A DNA stretch of 64,000 nt from an uncultured Lachnospiraceae bacterium (GTDB lineage: Bacteria; Bacillota; Clostridia; Lachnospirales; Lachnospiraceae). The position numbers and the translations under genes are program-made. The DNA lies in contig CANOZK010000004.1 of assembly GCA_947571775.1 (NCBI GenBank), forward strand, positions 124,001 through 188,000. Reading direction: 5' to 3'. This document shows positions 44,487-54,248 of this stretch, piece by piece (the first letter of the stretch is position 1; every line of letters starts with the position of its first letter). The notes beneath the pieces were generated by a model, which worked only from the letters and a program-made list of their open reading frames with translations, was not told the DNA's origin and searched no databases.

Positions 44487-45848
44487 TTACCGTTCTGCCA
44501 ACTGTTGGATTTTTTCCAAGTCGGAAAGCAATTCTTTGGAATAAAATTCTGCATCCTTGTAAATCTGCATGGCCTTGGGATAATCTCCGTTTCTCAGCGC
44601 CTGGATGACAGACTCGCCATATTTATGGAATTTTCTGTGCTTAGCCTCCAAGGATTTCCAGATGGGCAGGATTTCTGGGATATTCGGCGTCATGGCATAG
44701 TAGAAATGTCCAAACGCACACTTAGAGGAATCCAACTGAAGCGGAAGAACCGTCTGTTCGTCTACCATTTTTCTCAGATTATTCAGCCATGCCTGATGGG
44801 AGGAAACCGCACTGTTTATATACTTGGCAAATTCCTCGTTTTTCAGGTGATAAAAAGCATCCTGGGACATAACGCCCATCTGTTTCAATGCGACATCGAG
44901 CGTTTTCTCAATTCCCGGAACTGGCTCAATGGCCTCCTGAAGCTGGTCGCTGACATGACACATAAAGTCGGTGCTGCCCTTGATCTGGTTTTCCATCTCA
45001 GACATAGAACTGCTAATCTCCTGGCTGACGGCGGCAATAGAGCTGACGGATTCGTTGACCTTAGAAATATGTTTCTGGCTTTCGCTGTTCAATTCCCAGA
45101 TATTCGAGATCTTATCAGTCATAGATTTCAAAGAGTCAATGGTGTTTGTGGCGCTGTCGATGCTTTTTTTCGACGCTTTCTTGATATTTTCCACAAAACT
45201 GTTCATATTTTTGGTCATTCTCTGGGTTTCCTCGGCGAGTACGCGGATCTCGGAAGCCACAACGGCAAAGCCCTTTCCCGCTTCCCCGGCCCGTGCGGCT
45301 TCCGTGGAGGCGTTCAGTGCCAGAAGATTGGTCTGCATGGATATGGCATCCACGCCGGCGATCACGCTGCTTAGCTGGTTGATGACCTGGGAAAGATTAT
45401 GGATATCCTCCTGCATCTTCATAGAGGTTTCAATCGTCTCATTGGAAAGTTCCCGAATGTTGGTCAGCTCATCCTGGCCTTCCTTCGTCTTCTGGTAGAT
45501 TCCCTCGGTTTCCGAGGCAACGCGAATAATGGTGTTGGTCATTTCCTCATGCTGGTTACTGCTTCTTCCAGTAATATGTTCGGAGCTTCCGAAAATGGAT
45601 TCGGTGGCTTTTGTGATTTGGCGGGAAATGTCGAGAATTTTTTCAGTTTCATGCTTCATGGTCAGATCTAGGGAACTGATTTGCATAACTGCATTGATAT
45701 TCTTTTCAAAAACTTCTGCAAATTGTTTCCGGCCTTTTGTCAGTCTCTGAAAAATCTCCTGTAATTCCGGCTCCTGAGAATAATCAGCCTCTTTCAGCTC
45801 AGAAACCGCTTTCATGAGCACTGCTGTTTGTTTCTTTTTGCGTAGCAT
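44487..45848 (-). CDS. Soluble methyl-accepting chemotaxis protein with CZB zinc-binding domain
   Basis: 453 residues with no membrane segment, so it is cytosolic. A helical N-terminus leads to the signalling hairpin with tip [20 protein letters not shown] (170-189). The C-terminus is a chemoreceptor zinc-binding domain with the 3His-1Cys set: His 351, Cys 377 (CAFGHFYY), His 404 and His 408 (HRKFH). CZB receptors respond to zinc and to oxidants such as hypochlorous acid through the zinc-bound Cys. No che gene is nearby. Confidence 0.95.
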   Translation of the reverse strand: MLRKKKQTAVLMKAVSELKEADYSQEPELQEIFQRLTKGRKQFAEVFEKNINAVMQISSLDLTMKHETEKILDISRQITKATESIFGSSEHITGRSSNQHEEMTNTIIRVASETEGIYQKTKEGQDELTNIRELSNETIETSMKMQEDIHNLSQVINQLSSVIAGVDAISMQTNLLALNASTEAARAGEAGKGFAVVASEIRVLAEETQRMTKNMNSFVENIKKASKKSIDSATNTIDSLKSMTDKISNIWELNSESQKHISKVNESVSSIAAVSQEISSSMSEMENQIKGSTDFMCHVSDQLQEAIEPVPGIEKTLDVALKQMGVMSQDAFYHLKNEEFAKYINSAVSSHQAWLNNLRKMVDEQTVLPLQLDSSKCAFGHFYYAMTPNIPEILPIWKSLEAKHRKFHKYGESVIQALRNGDYPKAMQIYKDAEFYSKELLSDLEKIQQLAER

Positions 45849-46146
45849 CGGTATAACCCTCTTTTCTTTTTTTTAAATAAATCGTTACCACTCACAGTCT
45901 TTAATTTATATGTAAAACAACTCAAGACATCTGATAGCCTTTTTTATCTAAAGTACACTGTGCAGAAGTTACGAAACTAAATATCCTAGTTATATAATAC
46001 GAGATTTTTGGCCTTTTGCCAAGCCTTTTCTCTAAGTTTTTGTGACAATAAATCTTGGAAAACGCAGCGGTTCCCATAGCTGGTGAAGAATCAATGACAG
46101 ACCCATAAAAACGATACGGCCATTCCTTTTGCCGGCTCTCATGAAT
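45849..46146. other. Intergenic gap upstream of the soluble chemoreceptor gene
   Basis: About 300 bases. It contains the upstream region of the chemoreceptor (TATA-like sequences near 45990-46005) and no recognisable gene. A 73-codon frame reaching from 46253 to 46032 overlaps the hydrolase gene and looks like chance or a remnant. Confidence 0.4.
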
Positions 46147-46959
46147 TTAATCAGATTTTGCCAAAAAACGCAAAATCCGTTTATGAAAATCTTTGGCTTC
46201 TTCATATAAAGCATGTCCAAGATTACCGTAAATGAACAATTCGCTTTTTTCAATTTTATTCGCCAATTCTAAGGAGGATGCAGCTCCGACAATCTTGTCG
46301 CACCCGCCGCCTATAATCAAAGTTGGACATGATATTTTCTCCAGCTCTGAATAGGCATCGTGACGCAGGCAGGAATCTGCCTGAATGAGAAACCGATTAA
46401 AATCCTTTGGCTTCCCTATATACCTCAAAAAAGGATAAAGCCGTCTATATGTTTTTAGATATTTTTCAGAGTAGGATTTTTCTGCTGTATCAATCATCAG
46501 GGCTTTGTAATTCCCACGTTTGGCCATGGAAACCCAATTGTTGACAACACATTGTATGTTCTCATTTTGTCTGGCAAGCGTAACAGCCAACACCAGTTTT
46601 TTGACCAATTCGGGGTGATCAACAGCCAGATACTGGGCAATCATTCCGCCTTGAGAGATACCTATAATACTGGCATCTGCAATGCCAAGACTCTCCATTG
46701 CCTGAGCCTGATCATCTGCCATATCTCGTGTAGAATAATTGTTTGGTATATCATTTTTTCGGCTGAAAATAAATACAGAATAGTCCTTCGCATATATTCG
46801 ATAGATTAAAGCAAAAATAAGAGCCATACCTTTGACCGTAGCCAATCCATCCCCCAGTCCTGGAAGCATGATTAGAACCTTCTTGCCTTTTCCAAAACAA
46901 ATATAGTCCATATTTGTATCGTTGATGCGGATACACCCATTTTTCGCATGGAAAAACAT
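46147..46959 (-). CDS. Alpha/beta hydrolase
   Basis: 270 residues from the ATG at 46959, with GGAGG six bases upstream; a longer frame is not needed. Alpha/beta fold with nucleophile elbow GISQGGM, acid region GGGCDKIVG and catalytic His in GNLGHALYEE. MLPGLGDG is the oxyanion strand. It could be an esterase, lipase-like or haloperoxidase-like enzyme; the substrate is unknown. It has no signal peptide and stands alone between two terminators. Confidence 0.9.
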   Translation of the reverse strand: MFFHAKNGCIRINDTNMDYICFGKGKKVLIMLPGLGDGLATVKGMALIFALIYRIYAKDYSVFIFSRKNDIPNNYSTRDMADDQAQAMESLGIADASIIGISQGGMIAQYLAVDHPELVKKLVLAVTLARQNENIQCVVNNWVSMAKRGNYKALMIDTAEKSYSEKYLKTYRRLYPFLRYIGKPKDFNRFLIQADSCLRHDAYSELEKISCPTLIIGGGCDKIVGAASSLELANKIEKSELFIYGNLGHALYEEAKDFHKRILRFLAKSD

Positions 46960-47017
46960 AATAACCTCCATAAAAAACAGCAGATACCACAACTACACAG
47001 TCCTCTGCGGCATTGAA

Positions 47018-47054
47018 ATAAAGCGTAAAACCGGAACCCGACCTTACGCTTTAT
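47018..47054 (-). terminator. Terminator of the EF-G paralogue gene
   Basis: Minus-strand 11-bp perfect stem (47044-47054 with 47018-47028) with 15-nt GC-rich loop, then a short T-rich tail. Confidence 0.75.
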
Positions 47055-47074
47055 ATTTTTATCTCTATGAATTT

Positions 47075-49168
47075 TTAGTTGTCTTCCCCGTCTGCCAACT
47101 GGCTCTGCCTATCTGCGATTTCCTTTTCCTGAATCTCATTCGGCGCCTGCTCATAACGGGCAAATTCGTATGCAAAGATACCGCTGCCTCCGGTCATGGA
47201 GCGCAGATCGGTGGAGTATCCGTAGATCTCCAGCATGGGAACGTCTGCTTCCACCACGGTATTTCCGCCCTGATCCGGCGTCATACCCAGAACGCGTCCG
47301 CGGCGTTTATTCAAATCGCCCATAACATCGCCGGTGTATTTATCTGGAACGGTGACTTTCATATTTACAATCGGCTCTAAGAGCACAGGGGCGGCTTCCA
47401 TAAATCCTTTCTTAAACGCAAGGATTGTAGCCATTTTAAATGCCATTTCGGAGGAATCCACCGCATGATAGGAACCATCGTATAACGTAGCTTTTACGCC
47501 TACTACCGGATAAGCGGCCAGCGGGCCTTTCAGCACAGATTCCTGCAATCCTTTTTCCACAGCCGGGAAATAGTTCTTTGGCACGGCGCCGCCCACGACG
47601 ATCTGCTCAAAAACATAGGGTGTTTCCAGATCCCCGGACGGCTCGAATTTCATTTTTACATGACCGTACTGTCCATGTCCGCCGGACTGTTTCTTATGTT
47701 TTCCTTCCACATCTGAAGCCTTGCGGATGGTTTCTCTAAATGGAACCTTCGGCTTATCCAGCTCGATTTCCACTTTATAGCGTTCTTTTAACTTGCTGCT
47801 GATGATATCCAGATGCTGATCTCCCATGCCGTACAGAAGCGTCTGGCGGTTGGCAGAATCGTTGACGGTGCGGATGGTCAGATCCTCATCCATCATCTTG
47901 GCCAGCGCCTGGGAAATCTTATCCACATCCGCTTTGTTTTTCGCTTTGTAGCGTTTGTATGTATACGGTGTGGAAATCACCGTCTTTGGATACAGAACCG
48001 GATGGGCTTTAGTAGCCAAAGTATCGCCTGTGGAGGCTTTTGCCAGCTTTCCGATAGCGCCGATGTCTCCGGCGTGAAGCTCCGGCACTTCTATCGGCTT
48101 ATTGCCTTCCAGCACATACAGTTTATTTAATTTATCTTCGGATTCTTTCTGCACATTGTAGAGCGCATCGTCGCTTTTGATAACCCCAGAGCTTACCTTT
48201 ATCAGAGAATATTTTCCAAGGAATGGATCTACAATGGTTTTGAAAATATAAGCGGATTTTGACTTGGAGAAATCATAATTCGCTTCATAGATTTCATTGG
48301 TCTTTTGATCCAGTCCGTTGCAGCTCCTCTGGTTGGGGCTTGGGAAATAGCCTACGATGTCATCCAACAGATTGGACACACCCGGCAGATTGATCGGAGA
48401 ACCCATGCATACCGGCACAATGGAGCTGTCCTGCACATTCTGAGCCAAGGCCGCAGAAATCTCCGCAACGGAAAATTCGTCGCCCTCAAAATATCTGTCC
48501 ATAAATTCTTCGCTGGTTTCTGCCACAGACTCAAGCAGCACTTCCCGGTATTTGTTCAAATATTCCTGGAGATGATCCGGCACTGGGCATTCCTGCTTTT
48601 TGCCCTTCTCAATGTATTTCCGGCCCGCCTGTTTTACGACATTGACATAGCCCACAAACTTGCCGTCCTCGCGGATAGGGAAATGCAGCGGCGCGATCCG
48701 TTTGCCGTACAGCTCAGTCAACTGCTCTACCACCTGGCGGTAGCTGACGTCGTCCACATCCATCTCTGTGACAAAGATCATCCGGGGCAGCTTGTATTTT
48801 TCACACATCTCCCAGGCTTTCTGTGTTCCCACCTGTACGCCTGACTTACCGGATACTACGATTATGGCAGCATCAGCGGCACTTACTGCTTCTTCAACTT
48901 CTCCCACGAAATCAAAATACCCTGGCGTATCCAATACGTTGATTTTGCACTTTTCCCATTCAATGGGCACAACCGTTGTAGAAATTGAAAATTTTCTCTT
49001 AATTTCCTCTTTATCGAAATCGCTGATGGTGTTTCCGTCCGCCACCTTGCCCAAACGGCTGGTAATGCCGGATAAATAAGCCATTGCTTCCACCATGCTT
49101 GTCTTTCCTGCACCGCCATGACCCAACAGGACTACGTTCCGTATCCGGTCAGTTCTATAAACGTCCAT
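47075..49168 (-). CDS. Elongation factor G paralogue (EF-G2-like)
   Basis: 697 residues with the five-domain EF-G order. The G-domain motifs deviate from canonical EF-G: GHGGAGKT (16-23) for AHVDAGKT, DTPGYFDF (80-87) in place of DTPGHVDF, and TEMD (134-137) in place of NKMD. The catalytic His and guanine-reading Asn/Lys are therefore changed, as in the EF-G2 group of other bacteria. It may act on ribosomes in a specialised state or have low GTPase activity; it is unlikely to be the only EF-G. GGGAGG precedes the ATG, and a promoter lies at 49203-49231. Confidence 0.93.
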   Translation of the reverse strand: MDVYRTDRIRNVVLLGHGGAGKTSMVEAMAYLSGITSRLGKVADGNTISDFDKEEIKRKFSISTTVVPIEWEKCKINVLDTPGYFDFVGEVEEAVSAADAAIIVVSGKSGVQVGTQKAWEMCEKYKLPRMIFVTEMDVDDVSYRQVVEQLTELYGKRIAPLHFPIREDGKFVGYVNVVKQAGRKYIEKGKKQECPVPDHLQEYLNKYREVLLESVAETSEEFMDRYFEGDEFSVAEISAALAQNVQDSSIVPVCMGSPINLPGVSNLLDDIVGYFPSPNQRSCNGLDQKTNEIYEANYDFSKSKSAYIFKTIVDPFLGKYSLIKVSSGVIKSDDALYNVQKESEDKLNKLYVLEGNKPIEVPELHAGDIGAIGKLAKASTGDTLATKAHPVLYPKTVISTPYTYKRYKAKNKADVDKISQALAKMMDEDLTIRTVNDSANRQTLLYGMGDQHLDIISSKLKERYKVEIELDKPKVPFRETIRKASDVEGKHKKQSGGHGQYGHVKMKFEPSGDLETPYVFEQIVVGGAVPKNYFPAVEKGLQESVLKGPLAAYPVVGVKATLYDGSYHAVDSSEMAFKMATILAFKKGFMEAAPVLLEPIVNMKVTVPDKYTGDVMGDLNKRRGRVLGMTPDQGGNTVVEADVPMLEIYGYSTDLRSMTGGSGIFAYEFARYEQAPNEIQEKEIADRQSQLADGEDN

Positions 49169-49202
49169 ATGTAATACCTCCCTGTAAGTATGATATGTTC
49201 AT

Positions 49203-49231
49203 ATTTTACTAAAAATCCGCAATATAATCAA
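49203..49231 (-). promoter_or_regulatory. Promoter of the EF-G paralogue gene
   Basis: TTGATT (49226-49231), 17-bp spacer, TAAAAT (49203-49208) on the minus strand. Confidence 0.7.
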
Positions 49232-49350
49232 GCACTTTTATTGATATATACAAAAACTGGTTACTGTTTGGGCTGTAACGTCATTTACTTGAAAGAAACA
49301 AAACAGAAATTGCGGGATACTTTCCTTGCACAGCACAGCCAAACATAAAT

Positions 49351-49379
49351 TTGACTTTTTCACCTCTGTCACTTAAAAT
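49351..49379 (+). promoter_or_regulatory. Promoter of the tyrA-aroA-larE run
   Basis: TTGACT (49351-49356), 17-bp spacer, TAAAAT (49374-49379), about 32 bases before the tyrA start. Confidence 0.75.
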
Positions 49380-49411
49380 AGAATGGAGTTTGAAGAAAGG
49401 ACCGAAGATAA

Positions 49412-50506
49412 ATGAAAATAACCGTAGGATTTATCGGCCTGGGACTGATTGGCGGCTCCCTGGCAAAAGCAATCCGGCAATTTTATCCAGACAGCCATAT
49501 CCTGGCCTACAACCGGAGCCTTCCGGCGCTGAAAGCTGCAAAATCAGAAGGGGTCGTTGATGAGATATACAGCGAGGTGGATTACCATTTCCGCGCCTGC
49601 GACTATATTTTTTTATGCACCCCCGTTTCCAATAATATCCAGTTTATGAGACTTTTAAAAAATTATCTTTCCCCGGACTGCATCCTCAGCGATGTGGGAA
49701 GTGTCAAGGGAATGATTCATCAGCAGGCAGCCGAACTTGGGTTAAGTCACTGCTTTATCGGCGGGCATCCCATGGCCGGTTCAGAAAAAACTGGATACGA
49801 GAATTCCAAAGCGCGTCTTCTGGAAAATGCCTATTATATCTTGACCCCTGCGGAAAATGTAAATATACAGAAAATATCGGACTATACGGAACTGATTTCT
49901 TCGCTGGGCGCGATTCCTCTGGTGCTGACCCATCAGGAACATGACTATATCACCGCCGGAATCAGCCATCTGCCCCATATTGTGGCCGCTTCCCTGGTCA
50001 ACCTTGTGCGGGAGCTGGATACCGAAGACGAGCACATGAAGCTCATTGCCGCGGGCGGTTTCAAAGACATCACCCGCATTGCCTCCTCCTCTCCAGATAT
50101 GTGGCAGCAGATTTGCCTGGAAAATCCCGAAAACATTTCCAGGGTGCTGGATGTTTTTATCCGTATGCTGGTGCAGGCCAGATGCCAAGTGGATCAAAAA
50201 GACGCTCAGGAATTGTACAACCTGTTTTCCCAGGCCAGGGACTATCGGGATTCCATCGAGATCCTTCCAGAAGGCCCGTTAAAAAAATCTTATATCCTGT
50301 ACTGCGACATCGCCGACGAACCCGGCGGCATCGCCTCCATTGCCACACTATTGGCCATGGAGCAAATCAATATCAAAAATATTGGCATCATCCACAACCG
50401 GGAATTCGAGGAAGGCGTCCTGCGCATTGAATTTTATGAAAACCCAGACTGTGAGAAAGCCTTGGGAATTTTGAAAAAACGCAACTATATCACCTATACC
50501 CGGTAA
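49412..50506 (+). CDS. tyrA: Prephenate dehydrogenase with ACT domain
   Basis: 364 residues. It oxidatively decarboxylates prephenate to 4-hydroxyphenylpyruvate with NAD(P) for tyrosine synthesis. The N-terminal Rossmann motif is IGLGLIGGSLAKAI; GGHPMAGSEKTGYENS is the prephenate-binding region; a C-terminal ACT domain (about 290-364, YILYCDIADEPGGIASIATL) should bind tyrosine for feedback control. GAAAGGACC precedes the ATG. First gene of an aromatic amino acid run with aroA 15 bases on. Confidence 0.95.
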   Translation: MKITVGFIGLGLIGGSLAKAIRQFYPDSHILAYNRSLPALKAAKSEGVVDEIYSEVDYHFRACDYIFLCTPVSNNIQFMRLLKNYLSPDCILSDVGSVKGMIHQQAAELGLSHCFIGGHPMAGSEKTGYENSKARLLENAYYILTPAENVNIQKISDYTELISSLGAIPLVLTHQEHDYITAGISHLPHIVAASLVNLVRELDTEDEHMKLIAAGGFKDITRIASSSPDMWQQICLENPENISRVLDVFIRMLVQARCQVDQKDAQELYNLFSQARDYRDSIEILPEGPLKKSYILYCDIADEPGGIASIATLLAMEQINIKNIGIIHNREFEEGVLRIEFYENPDCEKALGILKKRNYITYTR

Positions 50507-50521
50507 AAAAAGGAGTCCTTT

Positions 50522-51814
50522 ATGAATATACAAAAAGTCAACGGTCTGAAAGGGGAAGTGCAAATCCCTGGCGATAAATCCATTTCCCACCGGGGCATTA
50601 TGCTGGGCGCCCTGGCAAAAGGCACCACGAAAATCACAAATTTCCTGCAGGGGGCAGACTGCCTGTCCACCATCGGCTGCTTTCGGCAAATGGGCATTGA
50701 GATCGAAAATACTTCCAACGAAGTTCTGGTACACGGCAAGGGCCTGCACGGCCTGCGCGCCCCTCAGAATACCCTGGATGTGGGAAACAGCGGAACCACC
50801 ATGCGCCTGCTCTGCGGCATCCTCTCACCCCAGGCGTTCGCGTCCGCACTGACGGGAGACCGTTCAATCCAGACCCGTCCCATGAAAAGAGTCATAGAAC
50901 CTTTGTCCCAAATGGGGGCGGACATCCAAAGCCTAAAAGGCAACGGCTGCGCCCCTTTGCAGATTCAGGGAAGCCGCTTAAAAGGCATCCATTACCAGTC
51001 GCCAGTCGCCTCCGCACAGGTGAAATCCTGTGTTTTATTTGCAGGCATGTACGCGGACAAAACCACGTCCGTTACGGAACCGGTATTATCCAGAAACCAT
51101 TCCGAATTGATGCTGCAACATCTAGGGGCGAAACTGAGCGGCGAGGGAACCACGGTGAGCATTGAGCCGGAACCTCTGCTGGAGGCAAGAGAAATCCCGG
51201 TACCTGGAGATATCTCCTCTGCCGCTTATTTTATCGCCGCAGGGCTTTTGGTTCCGCATTCTCAGATTCTGATCAAAAACGTGGGCGTCAACCCCACCCG
51301 CAGCGGTATGCTAAAGGTCTGCCATGCCATGGGCGCAGATATCCAGTACTTAAACGAACATAGAGACAGCGGGGAACCCACCGCCGACCTTCTGGTGACT
51401 TCCAGCTCTCTAACCGGGACTGTGATAGAAGGGGAAATCATCCCCACATTGATTGACGAGCTGCCCATGCTGGCGGTTATGGCGGCTTTTGCCCAGGGAA
51501 AGACTATCATCCGCAACGCTGAAGAACTAAAAGTAAAAGAATCCGATCGGATCAAGGCTGTAACTGAAAACTTATCCGCCATGGGCGCAGATATCACAGC
51601 CACTTGCGACGGTATGATCATCAACGGGGGACGCAGACTCACCGGTGCAGATATCCGCACGCAAAAAGACCACCGGATCGCCATGTCTTTTGCCGTGGCC
51701 GCCCTGGCCGCAGAAGGCGTCACTCATATTGGGGACGCAGACTGCGTGAACATCTCCTACCCGGAATTTTACCAGGATTTACAAAAGCTAGGAGGCATTC
51801 GTTTTGACCGTTGA
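50522..51814 (+). CDS. aroA: 3-phosphoshikimate 1-carboxyvinyltransferase (EPSP synthase)
   Basis: 430 residues. It joins PEP and shikimate-3-phosphate, the sixth shikimate-path step. GDKSISHRG (18-26), GNSGTTMRL (about 84-92) and the C-terminal KDHRIAMSFAVAAL are the family signatures. AAAGGAG precedes the ATG. The stop overlaps the larE start region (larE begins at 51804), so translation may be coupled. Confidence 0.96.
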   Translation: MNIQKVNGLKGEVQIPGDKSISHRGIMLGALAKGTTKITNFLQGADCLSTIGCFRQMGIEIENTSNEVLVHGKGLHGLRAPQNTLDVGNSGTTMRLLCGILSPQAFASALTGDRSIQTRPMKRVIEPLSQMGADIQSLKGNGCAPLQIQGSRLKGIHYQSPVASAQVKSCVLFAGMYADKTTSVTEPVLSRNHSELMLQHLGAKLSGEGTTVSIEPEPLLEAREIPVPGDISSAAYFIAAGLLVPHSQILIKNVGVNPTRSGMLKVCHAMGADIQYLNEHRDSGEPTADLLVTSSSLTGTVIEGEIIPTLIDELPMLAVMAAFAQGKTIIRNAEELKVKESDRIKAVTENLSAMGADITATCDGMIINGGRRLTGADIRTQKDHRIAMSFAVAALAAEGVTHIGDADCVNISYPEFYQDLQKLGGIRFDR

Positions 51815-52649
51815 AAAAGACCGTCTGTTGGCGCAAATCCAACAATTGGCACAAGAGGATATTATACTGGCTTTCTCCGGCGGGGTGGACAGCGCCCTGC
51901 TGCTGTATCTGCTGACCCTGGCCTGTCGGGAAACAAGCAGACAGGCTTACGCCGTAACCTTTCACACTGCCCTGCACCCCCAGGCCGATCTGGAATACGC
52001 CCGGCAGTTTGCCCGCTCCCTGCACGCCAGCCACCACATACTCCAAATCAACGAACTGGAAAACCCCAAAATATTGGAAAACCCTCCAGACCGCTGTTAT
52101 CATTGCAAGAAAATGCTTTTTGAAAAACTGTGGGAATTTGCCAGAGAAAAGCAAGTAAGCACCATACTGGAAGGCTCCAACAAGGATGATTTAAACGTAT
52201 ACCGCCCCGGCCTGCAAGCCGTACAAGAATTGGGTATCCAAAGCCCTCTGGCACAGTGCGGCATCACCAAAGCTCAGGTTCGGCAGCTCGCCGCAGAATA
52301 CGGGCTGTCCGTGGCGACCCGCCCCTCTGTGCCCTGCCTGGCGACCCGCCTGCCTTACCACACAAACATTGACACGCGGCTTCTCGCCCGCATCGAGCAG
52401 GGAGAACGGTTTCTGAAATATATGGGCATGGGCAACGTCCGCATCCGCGTTCATGGGGACATTGCCCGGCTGGAACTCGATCCAGAAGATTTTCCCATAC
52501 TTTTCCAACACCGGACGGAAATCCTTCTGCAGTTGAAAAAGCTGGAGCTTCCCTATCTCACTTTGGATCTGGAAGGCTTCCGAAGCGGCAGCATGGATAT
52601 CGGCCTTACCAGTGGCGAATCACCTCAAAACGCTCCATCGTATAATTAG
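51804..52649 (+). CDS. larE: LarE-type ATP-dependent sulfur transferase (TTG start)
   Basis: 281 residues starting at TTG 51804, with AGGAGG eight bases upstream and an 11-base overlap with aroA. PP-loop SGGVDS (25-30), GSNKDDLNVYRPG (124-136) and the sacrificial-type cysteine in SVPCLATR (Cys 178) fit LarE, which donates sulfur to build the nickel-pincer nucleotide of lactate racemase and its relatives. larA, larB and larC are not in the window. The 3' end overlaps the opposite MEMO-AMMECR1 gene by 44 bases. Confidence 0.9.
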   Translation: MTVEKDRLLAQIQQLAQEDIILAFSGGVDSALLLYLLTLACRETSRQAYAVTFHTALHPQADLEYARQFARSLHASHHILQINELENPKILENPPDRCYHCKKMLFEKLWEFAREKQVSTILEGSNKDDLNVYRPGLQAVQELGIQSPLAQCGITKAQVRQLAAEYGLSVATRPSVPCLATRLPYHTNIDTRLLARIEQGERFLKYMGMGNVRIRVHGDIARLELDPEDFPILFQHRTEILLQLKKLELPYLTLDLEGFRSGSMDIGLTSGESPQNAPSYN

Positions 52650-53991
52650 CATAAGAAGAGATCCCCGCTTTCTCCAGAGCAATGCGCACCTGCTCCTGCG
52701 ACGTATCCACCCCGGCCAGATCGGGGAGCAGCAGCCCCCTCTTTAACCCGGACTGCACAATTACCCCATACCGTTGTGTGTCGAGCTGATCCACACTTTG
52801 AATCGGCTCTGGGCTGCCCAGAATATCCACACTGTAAGTCAACAGAGGCAGCTCTTCTGGGGTAACCGGAGAAAAGCGGTGATCGCGGACAGCGGCACTG
52901 ATGGCATTTTCTATGATTTCCTCCCCGATACAAGACTGAACGGGCATAATCGTCCCGATGCATCCCCGCAGACGGCCGTCAATCTTCAGACTCACAAACG
53001 CTCCTGCCTGTTCCTGATAAAACTCTTCTGGAAGCCCCTGTGGAAGCGGCTGCCGCTCTCCTTTCTGAATGTAATGTTCCAGCGCTTCTCGCGCCAGATG
53101 GACATACGCATCCTCATTTGCTTTTCGCTCCAACCGTTTCCTCTCCTTTTCACGGATATGCTTTTCCAGGAATTTACGTTCTCCCGACTCCTTTACCAGA
53201 GAAAAAGCCGCCGCCGCATACCCCACGCCGAAAGGCCCCTGGTAAGACAACAGCTCGGCGTCCACGGTCCAGCCGTCAAAAGCCCCGGCCATCACCAGAA
53301 ACGAACGGTGGCCGCATTCCGCGGCAGCCTCGCAGAAATCCGGCTCCATATCCAAAAGCGCATAAAAATCCCCCTGTGAAAAAATCCGGCAAATCTTTTC
53401 ATCAAACAACAGGCCGTCCATAGAAAATCCGTAAGGCCCGTCCTCCCGCAGTTTATGGGAAAGGTCGCCGCTGGCGATGATAATCGTCCTCTTTTTGCTG
53501 CTCAAAGCCGTCTGTCGGATACACTGCCCCAACCGATAATGTTCTTGATAAGAAAGCCCGGAAATGGAAATCCGAACCACAGGCACAGCCCCAGCATATT
53601 TCTGTATAAAATACAGCGGAATCATCGTCCCATGATCCAAAGCCGGATCCTTCTCCCCCAGAAAGCCCGCCGGAATTCCGTGGTATTCCGCTTGAGCACA
53701 GAGTTGATTGGCAAAATCCTGGTCATATGGGGTTTGTACCGTTACCTGCGGCGCCCCAAAAGAACCAAAATCCCCCTGCGCCTGACCTCCCGGCGAAATA
53801 TGCAGATAATCCGCATACATCACACTGTGAGGCGTAATCACAACCAAAGTATCTGGATTTTCCTCGGCAATCCGCTGTCCAATGGTCTCATAAGAATCTA
53901 TTGTCGCCAGTATATGCTGTTCCTGCCCCTTTCCCACCTCTGGGATAATCAGAGGCGGATGGGGTACTGCAAATGCTCCTATTATGTTCAT
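52606..53991 (-). CDS. Fused MEMO-like and AMMECR1-like protein (AmmeMemoRadiSam system)
   Basis: 461 residues from the ATG at 53991, with GGAG eight bases before it. The N-terminal part (about 1-265) is a class III extradiol-dioxygenase/MEMO fold (AVPHPPLIIPE, VITPHSVMYADYLHI, LDHGTMIPLYF, ASGDLSHKL). The C-terminal part (about 290-461) is AMMECR1-like (FVSLKIDGRLRGCIGT, AVRDHRFSPVTPEEL). The two usually go with a radical-SAM partner, which I do not see here. The function of the system is not settled; the histidines for a metal site are present. Confidence 0.9.
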   Translation of the reverse strand: MNIIGAFAVPHPPLIIPEVGKGQEQHILATIDSYETIGQRIAEENPDTLVVITPHSVMYADYLHISPGGQAQGDFGSFGAPQVTVQTPYDQDFANQLCAQAEYHGIPAGFLGEKDPALDHGTMIPLYFIQKYAGAVPVVRISISGLSYQEHYRLGQCIRQTALSSKKRTIIIASGDLSHKLREDGPYGFSMDGLLFDEKICRIFSQGDFYALLDMEPDFCEAAAECGHRSFLVMAGAFDGWTVDAELLSYQGPFGVGYAAAAFSLVKESGERKFLEKHIREKERKRLERKANEDAYVHLAREALEHYIQKGERQPLPQGLPEEFYQEQAGAFVSLKIDGRLRGCIGTIMPVQSCIGEEIIENAISAAVRDHRFSPVTPEELPLLTYSVDILGSPEPIQSVDQLDTQRYGVIVQSGLKRGLLLPDLAGVDTSQEQVRIALEKAGISSYANYTMERFEVIRHW

Positions 53992-54248
53992 TTTCACACT
54001 CCATATAGATATATTTATTTTCATTTGACTTTATTTAAACGTAGCACAATCACAATATAAGTGCAAGGGAAAGAATCCCAAAAATAATTTTATACCAAAT
54101 ATTAAAATTCAAATCAACAGATAGATAATCTATCACAATTCCTATGGTAATTTTCCCCAAAACATTGTAAAATAAAGAATAGCTATACTTTATAACATCA
54201 TTATAAAAAATATGGCAAATGGCAATTCTAATCGGTAGGAGAACGCAA

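Noticed and set aside
46032..46253. A 73-codon frame overlapping the alpha/beta hydrolase 3' end
   Set aside because: It lies mostly inside the hydrolase in another frame and has no ribosome site or recognisable domain; a remnant cannot be excluded.
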